A DNA stretch of 64,000 bases from an uncultured Albidovulum sp. (GCA_913064775.1 CAJYAD010000010.1:1-64000); one strand, 5' to 3'; positions 18,974 through 28,263 are shown, numbered from the stretch's first letter. Notes: a model not told the origin generated them from the letters alone. Program-made: numbers and translations.

Positions 18974-20037
18974 CACGTGGCCTCCTTCAGGCGAAGTGCC
19001 TTGCGGCCAAGCTCGATCAGCCGTGGGATCAGGCCCTCGGGCGCGAACAGCATGACTGCGACCAGCAGTACTCCGGTGATGATCAGCGCATATTGGTTGC
19101 CGGCCGAGGACAGCACATAGGTGAGCTGGTTGAGCAGAAACGTGAGGATCATCACCGCGAACAGGCTGTCACGCCCGCCGACCGCGACCCAGATCACCGG
19201 CAGCGACGCCTGCGCCAGGCTGGTGACCGAGGGCGTGATGTAGTTCCCCCAGGTGACGTAAAGCAGCCCGCTGATCCCCGACAGGACGGCGGCGATCACG
19301 AAGGCCACGAGCTGCTCGAGCCGCACGTCGTAGCCCAGCAGTTCGGTTCGCAGCGGATCTTCGCGAAGCGCGATCAGCACCTGGCCGCGATGGGAATTCA
19401 CCCGGATGCGCAGGCCGATGAAGCACAGCACCACCGTCGCCACTGTCAGGTAGTAGAAGGCGTAATCCTGAAAGATGAAATTGCCGATCTGCAGCGACGG
19501 GATATTCATCCCGTTGTAGCCGCCAAGCGCCACATCGCCGACTTTCCACGCCGACCCGGCGGTCAGGCCCAGAAAGGTGGAGAGCAGCAGCGCAAGCACC
19601 AGTGTCAGGATCGGCACGATCCAAGCTGCGACCCGTGCGTAGAAGATGAAATAGCCGAAGATCAGCGCCAGCAGCCCCGCCGCGCCAAGACCCGCGAGGA
19701 TGCCGAGGATTGAGCCAAGCGTCGGATCGGCCGTCATGTTGCCCGCGACAACGCCGTAGACATAGCCCGCGACGGCGAAGAAGGCGACTTGGCCGAAGCT
19801 CAGGATGCCGCCGTAGCCCCAGAGCAGGCTGAGCCCCAGCGCCATTGGAATGTTGAGAAGATAATAGGCCACGTTGGTCGCGCTGAAGGCAGAGGCGGTG
19901 GCGGGATAGAGCAGAAATCCCAGCAGGATCAGCCCCATCAGCGCCCAGCCTGGCGGGGTACGACCGATGTCGTGCGGGCCGGTGAAGGCGGCGCGCAGCG
20001 GGTTGGGACGGCGTTTTTGCGGCATCGGTCCACTCAT
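18973..20037 (-). CDS. urtC: ABC transporter permease, UrtC/LivM type
   Basis: A 354-aa inner-membrane permease with about nine hydrophobic segments. The conserved cytoplasmic loop is HRGQVLIALREDPLRTELLGYDV, matching LivM/UrtC. The motif GYGGILSFGQVAFFAVAGY is also typical. It pairs with the UrtB-type permease, whose stop overlaps its start by four bases. Confidence 0.9.
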   Translation of the reverse strand: MSGPMPQKRRPNPLRAAFTGPHDIGRTPPGWALMGLILLGFLLYPATASAFSATNVAYYLLNIPMALGLSLLWGYGGILSFGQVAFFAVAGYVYGVVAGNMTADPTLGSILGILAGLGAAGLLALIFGYFIFYARVAAWIVPILTLVLALLLSTFLGLTAGSAWKVGDVALGGYNGMNIPSLQIGNFIFQDYAFYYLTVATVVLCFIGLRIRVNSHRGQVLIALREDPLRTELLGYDVRLEQLVAFVIAAVLSGISGLLYVTWGNYITPSVTSLAQASLPVIWVAVGGRDSLFAVMILTFLLNQLTYVLSSAGNQYALIITGVLLVAVMLFAPEGLIPRLIELGRKALRLKEAT

Positions 20038-20915
20038 CCCCGTGCCCCCCGCGTCCGGCGCCGAAGCCGCAACGATGACACGCCGTTGGGCAGGATGCGA
20101 ATAAGGACCAGCGCCGTGACGAGAAGCGCGATGCTGCCCCAGAAGCTGCCCATCAGGAAGGACACCGGCGTCTCGACCAGCGACAGCAGGCTGCTGCTGC
20201 CGATCGCGCCGCCGATCACGCTTGCCCCGCCGCCGACGACGACGGTGATGAAGGCGGGCGCCACGAACTGCTGGCCCATGAAGGGTGCGATCGAGGTGGT
20301 GGGGGCAAGAAGCGCGCCGCTCAGCCCGGCAAGGGCCGAGCCAAGGCCGAAGGTGATCATATAGACCCGCTCCACCCGGATGCCGAGGGCGCGGGCCATG
20401 GCGGCATTCTGCATCGTCGCACGGGCCTGCAGGCCGAACTCGGTGGCCTTATAGAGCCACCCGAGCCCAGCCAGCAGAACCACGCAGATTGCCATCAGAA
20501 ACAGCCAGTAGGTCGAGAAGGAATAGACCCCGACGGTGAGCGCGCCGCCGGGGATTGCGATCGGCGCCATGAAGGGGCCGAAGGCGATGAGCGTGCCTTG
20601 CGAGAGGATCAGGCTTATCCCCCAAGTGACCACAAGGGCGCCAAGCTCGCGTCCGTAGAAGTGCCGGACCACCAGCCTTTCAAGCACGATGCCGAAGACC
20701 CCGACCGCGACCGCCGACAGCAGCACGGCCAGGGGGAACGGCAGTCCGCGATGGACCGCCGCACTCGCCGCATAGGCGCCCAGCATCATGAATTCGCCAT
20801 GCGCGAGGTTGATGATGTTCATCATCCCGAGGATGACGATCAGTCCCAGCGCCGCCAGCAGCAGGAAGGCCGCATTGGTGCCGAACTGATAGAGAAGACT
20901 GACGATCTCGGCCAT
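20034..20915 (-). CDS. urtB: ABC transporter permease, UrtB/LivH type
   Basis: A 293-aa permease with about eight membrane spans. It has the LivH features GMMNIINLAHGEFMMLGAY near the N-terminus and LVVTWGISLILSQG, plus the loop ATMQNAAMARALGIRVERVY. It is the first permease gene after the binding protein, with a 9-bp gap. Confidence 0.9.
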   Translation of the reverse strand: MAEIVSLLYQFGTNAAFLLLAALGLIVILGMMNIINLAHGEFMMLGAYAASAAVHRGLPFPLAVLLSAVAVGVFGIVLERLVVRHFYGRELGALVVTWGISLILSQGTLIAFGPFMAPIAIPGGALTVGVYSFSTYWLFLMAICVVLLAGLGWLYKATEFGLQARATMQNAAMARALGIRVERVYMITFGLGSALAGLSGALLAPTTSIAPFMGQQFVAPAFITVVVGGGASVIGGAIGSSSLLSLVETPVSFLMGSFWGSIALLVTALVLIRILPNGVSSLRLRRRTRGARG

Positions 20916-20924
20916 GACGCTCCC

Positions 20925-22430
20925 TTACTTTTTCTTCGCGGCGAACATCTTGAAGAACGGATCGTCGTCGGGCGTGTACTGCTTGTGCTCGGGCTTGCCG
21001 ATCAGGTTCACCCCCATCCGCGTCAGCCACCAGGGCGAGATCGAGGGCCACTCGCGCTCGAAGCTGATGTTCTGCTGCTGGTCCGCCACCGCAAGGCGGA
21101 TGTAGTGCGAGCAGGCGTGCGTGCCGGGATCAAGGAAGACGCTGCCCTCGGGCGCCTCGACGGTCCAACCGGCCTCGAGCGTGCGGCGCACCTTCTCCTG
21201 ATCGGTGGTGCCGGCAAGCCGCGCGGCCATGGCGTAGAGATGGACCGAGAAGTAGGTGTTCTGAGCCATCTGCCCCAGGTAGGGATCCTGCGGGAACATC
21301 TTGTAGAAGCGGGCCACGAAGTCCTGGTTTCGCTTGGTCGGGATCTCCTGCATGTAGTTGACGGCGTTATGCATGTTCGCCATCGCCGGGGCCTTGAAGC
21401 GCTTGTGCTCGTAGCCCTGCGCCATGTTGATGGTCGAGGCCATCGGCAGGTGCAGCCCCGAGGCCGCCGCCTGGGGGTAGTAGTTCGACTGGTTCTGACC
21501 GACGAGCAAGGTCATTACCCAGTCCGGCTTGGCCGCCTGAACCCGGGCGATGACTGAACTGAATTCCGACACTTCGAGCGGCGGGAATTCCTCACCGATC
21601 ACCTCGGCGCCCAGCACCGGCGCGAAGGAGCGCACCCAGGAGGCGGTGAGCTGGCCGAAGTTGTAGTTCGCGGCGATGGTGAAGACCTTCGGGCCGAACT
21701 TCTCGACCATGTACTTCATTACCGGAATGACCTGCTGCTCGCAGACCGCGCCGGTGCAGAAGGTGTTGGTGTCTGCCACCCCGCCTTCGTACTGGTTGGT
21801 GTAGAAGTAGAGCTGCTTGTGCTGGTCTACGATCGGGCGGATCGCCTCACGTTCGGCACTGGCGAAACCGGCGACGAGCACATCGACCTTGTCCTGCTGG
21901 ATCATCCGGCGGGCCAGCCGCTGCCAGAGCTGGTTGTTGGACTGGCCGTCGGCCGATACCAGATCCACCTTGCGGCCGAGAAGCCCGTTCTCGCCCGACT
22001 TGATCAGGATCTCGTCGTCATCCGAAACCACGGTGGCCTTCTTCGAGGGCGCGCCGCCGTCATTGACGACATCCAGCGCCGCACCATCGGTCTTGAGCGT
22101 TTCGGGCTTGGGCGCGTAAAGGCCGTTGCTGCCAAAAACGCCCGGTCCGACCGGACCGCCGGCAAGGGTGTAGCCTGCGTTGATCTCGGCCACTGCAAGC
22201 TGCGCGGCATGCAGCTTCTGGATGCCGTAGATCGACAGGTTGCCGGACTGATCCTCGATGAAGCCGATCTTCACGGGATCGCTGCTGGCCGCGCGCACGA
22301 TTGCCGGCCGCGCCAGGACCGCGGCGCCTACGGCGGCTGCGGTTCCGGCAAGCACAGTCCGGCGCGATGGACCCGACGCCTTGGCGGTGCCGTCGACAGA
22401 AGTTTCGGGAGGTGGGGTCTGGTCGGTCAT
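20925..22430 (-). CDS. Periplasmic substrate-binding protein of amide/urea ABC transporter (Tat-exported)
   Basis: A 501-aa type-I periplasmic binding protein. A twin-arginine signal is present (SRRTVLAG followed by a hydrophobic stretch and ARPAIVRAA), so it is exported folded. The mature start VKIGFIEDQSGNLSIYG and the region GFASAEREAIRPIVDQHKQLYFY resemble UrtA/AmiC-type binding proteins. It is longer than usual (about 400-430) because of an insertion near residues 100-150 rich in Gly/Pro/Asp. It lies directly after amiR and before the permeases. Substrate urea, formamide or a related amide: inferred. Confidence 0.85.
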   Translation of the reverse strand: MTDQTPPPETSVDGTAKASGPSRRTVLAGTAAAVGAAVLARPAIVRAASSDPVKIGFIEDQSGNLSIYGIQKLHAAQLAVAEINAGYTLAGGPVGPGVFGSNGLYAPKPETLKTDGAALDVVNDGGAPSKKATVVSDDDEILIKSGENGLLGRKVDLVSADGQSNNQLWQRLARRMIQQDKVDVLVAGFASAEREAIRPIVDQHKQLYFYTNQYEGGVADTNTFCTGAVCEQQVIPVMKYMVEKFGPKVFTIAANYNFGQLTASWVRSFAPVLGAEVIGEEFPPLEVSEFSSVIARVQAAKPDWVMTLLVGQNQSNYYPQAAASGLHLPMASTINMAQGYEHKRFKAPAMANMHNAVNYMQEIPTKRNQDFVARFYKMFPQDPYLGQMAQNTYFSVHLYAMAARLAGTTDQEKVRRTLEAGWTVEAPEGSVFLDPGTHACSHYIRLAVADQQQNISFEREWPSISPWWLTRMGVNLIGKPEHKQYTPDDDPFFKMFAAKKK

Positions 22431-22446
22431 GATATCCTCACTGTTG

Positions 22447-23082
22447 TCATTTGCATTCGTTCACCCGTCGGCCGACGAGGCCGACGGCCCTGCCCATGTC
22501 TGGCAGCTTTTGGCCGAGGAGCGGCGAGGCGACGAGCGACGCGGCGAGTTCCTCGACGGTCACCCGTGCAGCCATGGCCGCACGGCGCATCAGGTCGAGC
22601 GCGGCGCGCTCATCGAGATCGTGTTGGCGCATGATTTCGAGGGTCGCGCGCACTACCAGCGAGCGCGCCTTGACCCGGGCGGTCAGATCCTCGACCGAAT
22701 GGTGCAGGTCGCGCGCCTGCTGGTGCAGATGGGTGGCGACGATCAGCGCCTGATAGGCCCCGTGCGATCCGATCGGCTTGAGCAGGAAGGCCGTGGCTGC
22801 CTGGCTCAGCGCCCATTCCACGCGCCCCGGCGCCTCGGAGCCGATGATCGCGACCAGCGGCACCGGCGGCGGCTCGCGTTCCCAGGGGAACAGACTATCA
22901 TGGCCCAAATCGGCATCGAAGAACACGACGTCGGCTTCGGCAAGCCCCGTTGGCTTGAGATTCGGCGACAGGCACCGGACATCCAGCCCGACCCGTCGAA
23001 GCTGCGCCTCTAGCGCGCTGCGGTGCCGGTCGGCGCGGTGGATGATGGCTGCGGTCTTGCCTGCGAAGTTGATCGTTGTCAT
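22447..23082 (-). CDS. amiR: ANTAR-domain antiterminator, AmiR/NasT family
   Basis: A 211-aa RNA-binding antitermination regulator. An N-terminal pseudo-receiver domain (FFDADLGHDSLFPWE, FLLKPIGSHGAYQ) is followed by a helix and a C-terminal ANTAR domain (about residues 135-190: RSLVVRATLEIMRQHDLDERAALDLMRRAAMAARVTVEELA). In Pseudomonas, AmiR is held by the amide sensor AmiC and released by amides, letting transcription pass a leader terminator. Here amiC is immediately upstream (7-bp gap) and a terminator-like hairpin sits in the leader, so the same logic probably applies. Confidence 0.9.
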   Translation of the reverse strand: MTTINFAGKTAAIIHRADRHRSALEAQLRRVGLDVRCLSPNLKPTGLAEADVVFFDADLGHDSLFPWEREPPPVPLVAIIGSEAPGRVEWALSQAATAFLLKPIGSHGAYQALIVATHLHQQARDLHHSVEDLTARVKARSLVVRATLEIMRQHDLDERAALDLMRRAAMAARVTVEELAASLVASPLLGQKLPDMGRAVGLVGRRVNECK

Positions 23083-23089
23083 GACTGCC

Positions 23090-24271
23090 TCACGATGCGC
23101 AGAGGTAGATGAGCGGGGTCCTCACGCCGCCGCCCGACGCCGGGCGCGGCAGTTGCGTCAGATAGGGATCGGGTCTGGTCGGCTCTCCGGCCTCCCAGGC
23201 GGTCCGGAACTGCGCGTCTTCGGCAGCGATCCCGATCCGCGGGGTAAGCCAGGCGTGGTTGTTGTCCGGGTCGATCCGGACCGCGCCCTGCGGCGCCGCA
23301 AGGCGGCAGCCGTAAAGCGCCTGCTTGACGGGCTCCAGATGTTCGGTTCCGGCGACGCGCAAGCTCTCGGCCAGAAGATGGGCCAGCAGATAGGTCGCCT
23401 CCGCATCCGCCGAGGTGACCCGCGCGGCGCCGAAGCGCTCCTTGAAGATTTGAACGAAATCGGCGTTCTCGGGTCGGTCGACGGAATTGAAATAGACACT
23501 TGAGGCGATGTGCCCCACTGCAGCCTCGTCGCCGATCGCCTTCAGCTCCGGCTCCGACAGGGTGCAGCTCGCGATCGGCCGGGTCACCGCCGCGAAACGT
23601 TCGTCGCGCTGCCCGAGCGCGTGATAGGCGCGGTAGAAGGCATAGCTTGAATCGCCGATTAGCGTGTTGAAGATGAAATCAGGCGCAAGCTCTGCGATCT
23701 CCTCGATGGCCGACTCCATGTCGAGATCGCCCACCGGCAGGAAGCGCTCGCGCATCACCCGTCCGTGCTGTCCCTCGGCCAGAAGTCGCATGATGCGCGA
23801 GTTTTCCCAGGCCCAGATGTAGTTGCTGCCGAGGCAGTAGACCTTGGCGCCGTAGCGCGGCATCACCCAGTTCGCCAGCGGCACGACATGCTGGTTCGGC
23901 GCGGCGCCGCCATAGATCACGTTGGGGCTGCTCTCGAAGCCCTCGTAATGAGACGGGTACCAAAGCAGGCCATCGAATTTCTCGATGCTGGGGATGATCT
24001 CCTTGCGGCTCGACGAGGTGTAGCAGCCGATGATATGCCGCGTGCCGCCGGCCAGCAGCGTCTCGACGCTGACCCGGTAGGCATCAAGCGACCCGCCGAG
24101 GTCGATCACCAGCGGCGCAAGCCGCAACTCGTGGCCTTTCTGCTCCGCGATGCGGTTCGCCACTTCGATGCCGAGCAGCGCGCCGTCGCGCAACTCGCGT
24201 CCTATCGTTCCGTAAGGGCCGGTCGTCGAAAACAGGATACCAACTGACACGGTCCACTTGGCTTCGGTCAT
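23090..24271 (-). CDS. amiC: Cytoplasmic amide sensor AmiC
   Basis: A 393-aa type-I binding-protein fold without a signal peptide, as expected for AmiC, the negative regulator that sequesters AmiR. Features: VGILFSTTGPYGTIGRELRDGALL, GCYTSSSRKEIIPSIEKFDGLLWYPSHYEGFE and NYIWAWENSRIMR, close to the AmiC/UrtA-like class. The start is ATG 24271; an in-frame extension to 24328 would run through the leader hairpin and is rejected. First gene of the minus-strand amide operon. Confidence 0.9.
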   Translation of the reverse strand: MTEAKWTVSVGILFSTTGPYGTIGRELRDGALLGIEVANRIAEQKGHELRLAPLVIDLGGSLDAYRVSVETLLAGGTRHIIGCYTSSSRKEIIPSIEKFDGLLWYPSHYEGFESSPNVIYGGAAPNQHVVPLANWVMPRYGAKVYCLGSNYIWAWENSRIMRLLAEGQHGRVMRERFLPVGDLDMESAIEEIAELAPDFIFNTLIGDSSYAFYRAYHALGQRDERFAAVTRPIASCTLSEPELKAIGDEAAVGHIASSVYFNSVDRPENADFVQIFKERFGAARVTSADAEATYLLAHLLAESLRVAGTEHLEPVKQALYGCRLAAPQGAVRIDPDNNHAWLTPRIGIAAEDAQFRTAWEAGEPTRPDPYLTQLPRPASGGGVRTPLIYLCAS

Positions 24272-24303
24272 GCCCTTGCCTCTCGAACTGTTACCGCGAG
24301 AAA

Positions 24304-24341
24304 CAAAAAGGCCCTCAGACAGCTTCACCTGTCGGAGGGCC
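24304..24341 (-). terminator. leader terminator/attenuator of the amiC operon
   Basis: On the minus strand, GGCCCTCCGACAG and CTGTCTGAGGGCC form a 13-bp stem (one mismatch) with a 6-nt loop, followed at once by TTTTTG, 33 bp upstream of amiC. This is an intrinsic terminator in a 5' leader, the expected target of AmiR antitermination. Confidence 0.8.
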
Positions 24342-24382
24342 CATTTGCCGGCTGCGCGGAATATTCCGGTTAGCTATGTAGC

Positions 24383-24405
24383 CAGGTAAGACTGTACCTT
24401 GCCTG
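24383..24405 (-). promoter_or_regulatory. upstream leader hairpin of the amiC operon
   Basis: CAGGCAAG / CTTACCTG (one mismatch) with a 7-nt loop, about 40 nt before the terminator stem. It could be the first stem of a two-hairpin ANTAR target, although the loops do not show the textbook hexaloop. Confidence 0.4.
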
Positions 24406-24410
24406 AGTCG

Positions 24411-24440
24411 ATCATCGCGCCAAGTCTTTTGAGTTGTCAA
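24411..24440 (-). promoter_or_regulatory. putative promoter of the amiC operon
   Basis: Minus-strand TTGACA (24440-24435) and GATGAT (24416-24411) with 18-bp spacing, placing transcription start just before the first leader hairpin. Confidence 0.45.
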
Positions 24441-24631
24441 GAGAGCTGACCGAAAGGCCCTCTAGATGCCGCCTTGGGCAGCGACCTGCACGTGTTCTAG
24501 ACGACACGGGCGAGGATTGCTTACATCTTGCGCGAAGTTTTTGAGGTCGCGGATCCCCGCCGGCGTTGAACGGCCGGCTATTTTCCGGGGTGGCTTTTAG
24601 CCTGCCATCAAGCCCTCGCCGTGGCTCGCGG

Positions 24632-24666
24632 AATGACGGCAGGGCGGGTCGCGCCCTGCCGTCATT
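24632..24666. terminator. terminator-like hairpin between the two amide transporter operons
   Basis: A perfect 15-bp stem, AATGACGGCAGGGCG / CGCCCTGCCGTCATT, with a 5-nt loop, 160 bp after the livF-type stop. With the adjoining 40 bp it is nearly repeated at 32018-32100. Confidence 0.7.
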
Positions 24667-24672
24667 TGAACC

Positions 24673-24810
24673 TCAGGCGCTGGCAAGGAAACGCCGCGCC
24701 GCCAGACGACGTGGTCGTCTCGTCATGGTCATCTCCTCGCTCGCGGCCATCATCATGCCCGAAGTCAGCCACATCACGAAACGCACAAGCCCGCGCTCCA
24801 ATCTGACCAT
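24673..24810 (-). CDS. small 45-aa ORF, possibly a gene fusion remnant
   Basis: An ATG at 24810 reads 45 codons to TGA at 24673, starting 15 bp after the livF-type stop. It has a short hydrophobic stretch (VRFVMWLTSGMMMAAS) and then a basic tail ending RRLAARRFLASA. The last ~12 codons and the following hairpin match the 3' end of the gene at 32065-32484, so the tail was copied from, or shares origin with, that gene. An internal ATG at 24732 has a better ribosome site (GAGGAG). It may be a real small membrane protein or debris. Confidence 0.35.
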   Translation of the reverse strand: MVRLERGLVRFVMWLTSGMMMAASEEMTMTRRPRRLAARRFLASA

Positions 24811-24825
24811 CGTGAATTATCGCGG

Positions 24826-25545
24826 CTAACCCGCTACGGTTTTCGAGTCGATGCCCAGGTATGTGCGGATCTCACGGCTATTCGCCAACTCCGAGGACGG
24901 GGCGGAAAACCGGATCTGGCCCTTTTCGAGGATATAGCCGCGATCCGAGATGTTCAGCGCGAAGGATGAGTTCTGCTCGCTCAGCAGGATGCTCAGATCT
25001 TCGCGCATTAGCCGTTTGATCCAGCGGAAAAGATCTTTCACAACAACTGGCGCCAGCCCCTCGGTGGGCTCGTCGAGCAACAGCAGCTTGGGATTGCGCA
25101 GAAGCGCACGACCGAGCTTGAGCATCTGCTGCTCACCGCCGCTCAGGAACCCCGCGCCGCGGCCCGAGAGTTCCACCAGCTTAGGGAACATCTCCAACAC
25201 GCGCTCCACCGTCCACGGGCCCACCGTGCCCTTCGCGTCATGGGCGGCAAGGTCGAGGTTCTGGCGCACTGTGAGTTCGGAAAACACCCGCCGCCCGCTC
25301 GGCACATAGCCGATCCCCGCCCGGGCGATCTGGTGGGTGGAAAGCCCGGTGATCTCGGCGCCGTCGAGGGCAATCCTGCCCCTGCGTGGTGGCGTCATCC
25401 CCATGATCGAGCGCATGGTCGTGGTCTTGCCGGCCCCGTTGCGGCCCAGAAGCGCCACGCATTCACCAGCCGCGATCTCGAGCGAGACACCTTGCAAGAT
25501 GTGGCTCTGGCCATAGTAGGTGTGGATCTCGTCGATTTTCAGCAT
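24826..25545 (-). CDS. livF: ABC transporter ATP-binding protein, LivF type (second transporter)
   Basis: A 239-aa ATPase: Walker A GRNGAGKTT, signature LSGGEQQML, Walker B LLLLDEPTEGLAP, switch LLSEQN. LivF/UrtE subtype. Its start overlaps the livG-type stop (ATGA). It is the last gene of the second five-gene HAAT transporter set and is followed by a strong hairpin. Confidence 0.9.
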   Translation of the reverse strand: MLKIDEIHTYYGQSHILQGVSLEIAAGECVALLGRNGAGKTTTMRSIMGMTPPRRGRIALDGAEITGLSTHQIARAGIGYVPSGRRVFSELTVRQNLDLAAHDAKGTVGPWTVERVLEMFPKLVELSGRGAGFLSGGEQQMLKLGRALLRNPKLLLLDEPTEGLAPVVVKDLFRWIKRLMREDLSILLSEQNSSFALNISDRGYILEKGQIRFSAPSSELANSREIRTYLGIDSKTVAG

Positions 25546-26297
25546 CAGGCTTCCTCACCCAGGTAGACCGCCGAGACCTCTGCATTGTTGCGCACCTCGC
25601 CGGGGGTGCCCTCAGCGATGACCTGACCGCGGTGCATCACAGTGATTCTGTCGGAAATGCCGAAGACGACATCGGTGTCGTGTTCGGAAAACAGCACCGT
25701 CAGACGCTCGGTCCGGGCCAATTCCTGCACCAACGATACGGTGCGCTCGGTCTCCCATGGCGACATGCCAGCCGTGGGTTCGTCGAGCAGCAGAAGCTCG
25801 GGCTTGGTGGACAGAGCGAGCGCCACCTCGAGAGCGCGCTGGTCCCCGTGCGAGAGCGTGCCGGCCACCGCGTCGGCGCTGTCGGCAAGGCCCACCCGGT
25901 CGAGCCAGTCCATCGCCTCGGCGCGTACCTTGGCCGAGGAATGCAGGAAGCTGGCAAAATCGTAGGTCCGGCGGCGGCGCACCATGATCGCGGCCTCGAC
26001 AGATTCGAGCGTGCCGAGGCGCGGGAAGATGTTGGTGATCTGGAACGTCTGCACGAGGCCCGCGCGGGCGATCACGTTGGGCTTGCGCCCGCTGATTACC
26101 TGTCCCTTGAAGCGCACCGTGCCGGTGGTGGGTTTCAACACCCCGGTGAGCAGCCGAAAGAGCGTGGTCTTGCCGGCCCCGTTCGGCCCGATCACCGCAT
26201 GGATCGAGCCCTTCTCAACCGAGAAGCCGACGTCGCCCACGGCACGGAAGCCGCCGAACTGGCGCGAAAGGTCCCTGACCTCGAGGATCGCACTCAC
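25545..26297 (-). CDS. livG: ABC transporter ATP-binding protein, LivG type (second transporter)
   Basis: A 250-aa ATPase: Walker A GPNGAGKTT, signature variant LSHGDQRALEVAL, Walker B LLLLDEPTAGMSP, switch FSEHD. The start is taken as GTG 26297, which overlaps the livM stop (GTGA); upstream codons in this frame are only the shadow of livM. Confidence 0.9.
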   Translation of the reverse strand: MSAILEVRDLSRQFGGFRAVGDVGFSVEKGSIHAVIGPNGAGKTTLFRLLTGVLKPTTGTVRFKGQVISGRKPNVIARAGLVQTFQITNIFPRLGTLESVEAAIMVRRRRTYDFASFLHSSAKVRAEAMDWLDRVGLADSADAVAGTLSHGDQRALEVALALSTKPELLLLDEPTAGMSPWETERTVSLVQELARTERLTVLFSEHDTDVVFGISDRITVMHRGQVIAEGTPGEVRNNAEVSAVYLGEEA

Positions 26298-27292
26298 TTC
26301 CTGCCCCCCTTGCGCCACGGCAAGCCGTGCTTGAACTGCCCGATCAGCCCGTCGGGCATGAACAGGATGATCACCAGCAGGACCACGCCGAGGATGAGCT
26401 GCCAGTCCCTGGTGGTCCCCACCAGGAACTGGCGCGCGATCTCGTAGATGAAGGCGCCCACGACCGGCCCGAGGAAGGAATACATTCCCCCGATCACCGA
26501 CATCATCACCGGGTCGCCCGACTTCACCCAATCGAGCAGTTCGGGATAGGCATTTTGGTTGTAGACTGCGTAAAGCGCGCCCGCGAGCCCGCAGAAAAAG
26601 CCTGAGAGCACAAAGGCCATCAATTGGTGGCCGAAGACGTTGAGCCCCAGCGACTCGGCGCGTTCGGGGCGCTCGCGGGTGGCGCGCAAGAGCAGGCCGA
26701 AGGGCGAGACGGTGATCTTCCACAGCGCCAGCAGCGCCACGACCGCCACGCCGAGGATGAACCAGTAGCCGTTCTGCGGCACGGCCAGCGCGGGCGGGAT
26801 CATCTTTCCGAAGATGCCGTTGGCGCCGCCGGTGAAGTGGTATTGCTGCTCGGCCACCACGTAGAAGAGCTGCGAGAAGGCCAGCGTGAGCAGCGCGAAA
26901 TAGAGCTTGCGCGCCCTCAGCGCGATCAGGCCGACGAAGAATGCGGCCAGCGCGGCGGCGAAGGGAGCGGCGCTGAAGGCCAGCCAGAAGGGCAGCTTCC
27001 AATGCATCCAGTTTAGCGCGATCGCATAGGCACCGATGCCGTAGAACGTGGCCTGCCCGAATGAAACCAGCCCGCCATAGCCCAGGAGCAGGTTGGTCGC
27101 TGCAGCAAAGACCGCGAGGCCGAGGATCAGTTCAAGCTCCAGCAGCGCCGACTGCCCGAGATAGTCGGGCCCGGCGGCAAGCATGAGGACGATCACCGCC
27201 AGCCCGGCGGCCAGCACAGCCGGGTGGAGGCCCTGGTCACGCTTGCGCGAGATCTGGTCGGCGACCGGGGGAAGGGCGGGTTGTGCGGCCAT
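26294..27292 (-). CDS. livM: ABC transporter permease, LivM type (second transporter)
   Basis: A 332-aa permease with about nine to ten hydrophobic helices, GYGGLVSFGQATFYGIGAY, and the cytoplasmic loop FGLLLRATRERPERAESLGLNVFGHQ of LivM. The long LivH-M-G-F overlap chain shows one transcript with tight coupling. Confidence 0.9.
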   Translation of the reverse strand: MAAQPALPPVADQISRKRDQGLHPAVLAAGLAVIVLMLAAGPDYLGQSALLELELILGLAVFAAATNLLLGYGGLVSFGQATFYGIGAYAIALNWMHWKLPFWLAFSAAPFAAALAAFFVGLIALRARKLYFALLTLAFSQLFYVVAEQQYHFTGGANGIFGKMIPPALAVPQNGYWFILGVAVVALLALWKITVSPFGLLLRATRERPERAESLGLNVFGHQLMAFVLSGFFCGLAGALYAVYNQNAYPELLDWVKSGDPVMMSVIGGMYSFLGPVVGAFIYEIARQFLVGTTRDWQLILGVVLLVIILFMPDGLIGQFKHGLPWRKGGRK

Positions 27293-27295
27293 TTC

Positions 27296-28177
27296 TCAAT
27301 ACCCCAGCTTCTGGCCCATCAGGCCCACGGGCCGCACGGCGAGCACAACGATCATCGCGACGAAGATGAAGGCGGGCGCCCAGCTTGGCAGATAGAAGAT
27401 GCCGACCGCCTCGACGATGCCGATCAGCGTGGCGCCGATGGCGGCCCCCGCGATCGAGCCGAGCCCGCCGATCACCGCAACGATAAAGGCCGAGACGATC
27501 ACCGACTGGCCCATCCCCGGATCGACCGATTGCAGCGGGGCGATCACCGCGCCGCCGAAACCCGCCAGCCCCGAGCCGATCGCGAAGACCAGGGTGAACA
27601 GCCGCTTGACGTTGGTGCCGCTGGCGGCCAGCGTTTCGGGGTCCTCGACCGCCGCGCGGATCTTCCAGCCCAGCATGGTGCGTCCCAACAGTGCCCAGAG
27701 CGCAAGCCCCATGGCCACCGCGCAGCCGATGACGAAGAGATCGTAGGCGGGGAACATCACGCCGCCCACCATCGCTGCGCCGGAAAGGCTGGGGGGCTGG
27801 TTGGCCGACAGGCTCGCCGTACCCCAGAACCTGAGTGCGAGATCGCTGAGGATCAAGAAAAGCGAATAGGTTACAAGCAGTTGGACGAGGTGGTCGCGCT
27901 CGTAGACGCGCCGCAGCAGCGTCACCTCGGCGATCGCCCCAATTGCGGCGACGAAGAGCGGCGCCACGAGCAGCCCGACCCAGAACAGCCAGCCCGACCC
28001 GGAGGCTGCGAAGAGCGTTGCCATGAAATAGGCGCCATACATGTAGAGCGTGCCGTGGGCCACGTTGATGACCCTCAGCGCCCCGAAGATCAGCGATAGC
28101 CCCGCCGCGATGATGAACAGACTCGCCGCCGTCGTCATCGCGCTGAGCCCCTCGATCACGATCACCTGCAGGTTCAT
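27296..28177 (-). CDS. livH: ABC transporter permease, LivH type (second transporter)
   Basis: A 293-aa permease with about eight helices. FGALRVINVAHGTLYMYGAYF is the LivH N-terminal motif, and LGWKIRAAVEDPETLAASGTNVKRLF the cytoplasmic loop. It follows the binding-protein gene by 86 bp and precedes livM by 3 bp. Confidence 0.9.
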   Translation of the reverse strand: MNLQVIVIEGLSAMTTAASLFIIAAGLSLIFGALRVINVAHGTLYMYGAYFMATLFAASGSGWLFWVGLLVAPLFVAAIGAIAEVTLLRRVYERDHLVQLLVTYSLFLILSDLALRFWGTASLSANQPPSLSGAAMVGGVMFPAYDLFVIGCAVAMGLALWALLGRTMLGWKIRAAVEDPETLAASGTNVKRLFTLVFAIGSGLAGFGGAVIAPLQSVDPGMGQSVIVSAFIVAVIGGLGSIAGAAIGATLIGIVEAVGIFYLPSWAPAFIFVAMIVVLAVRPVGLMGQKLGY

Positions 28178-28263
28178 GCGCCTTCTTCCCCCGTGTCAGG
28201 CCGATCGCAAAGGCCCGGGTCGCGCCTGTGTCATGCGCGCGCCTCGGGCCCTGCCGGTTGGCG

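Noticed and set aside
24304-24405. canonical two-hexaloop ANTAR RNA motif in the amiC leader
   Set aside because: Two hairpins are present, but neither loop clearly shows the A1/G4 hexaloop, so only an attenuator-like leader is claimed.
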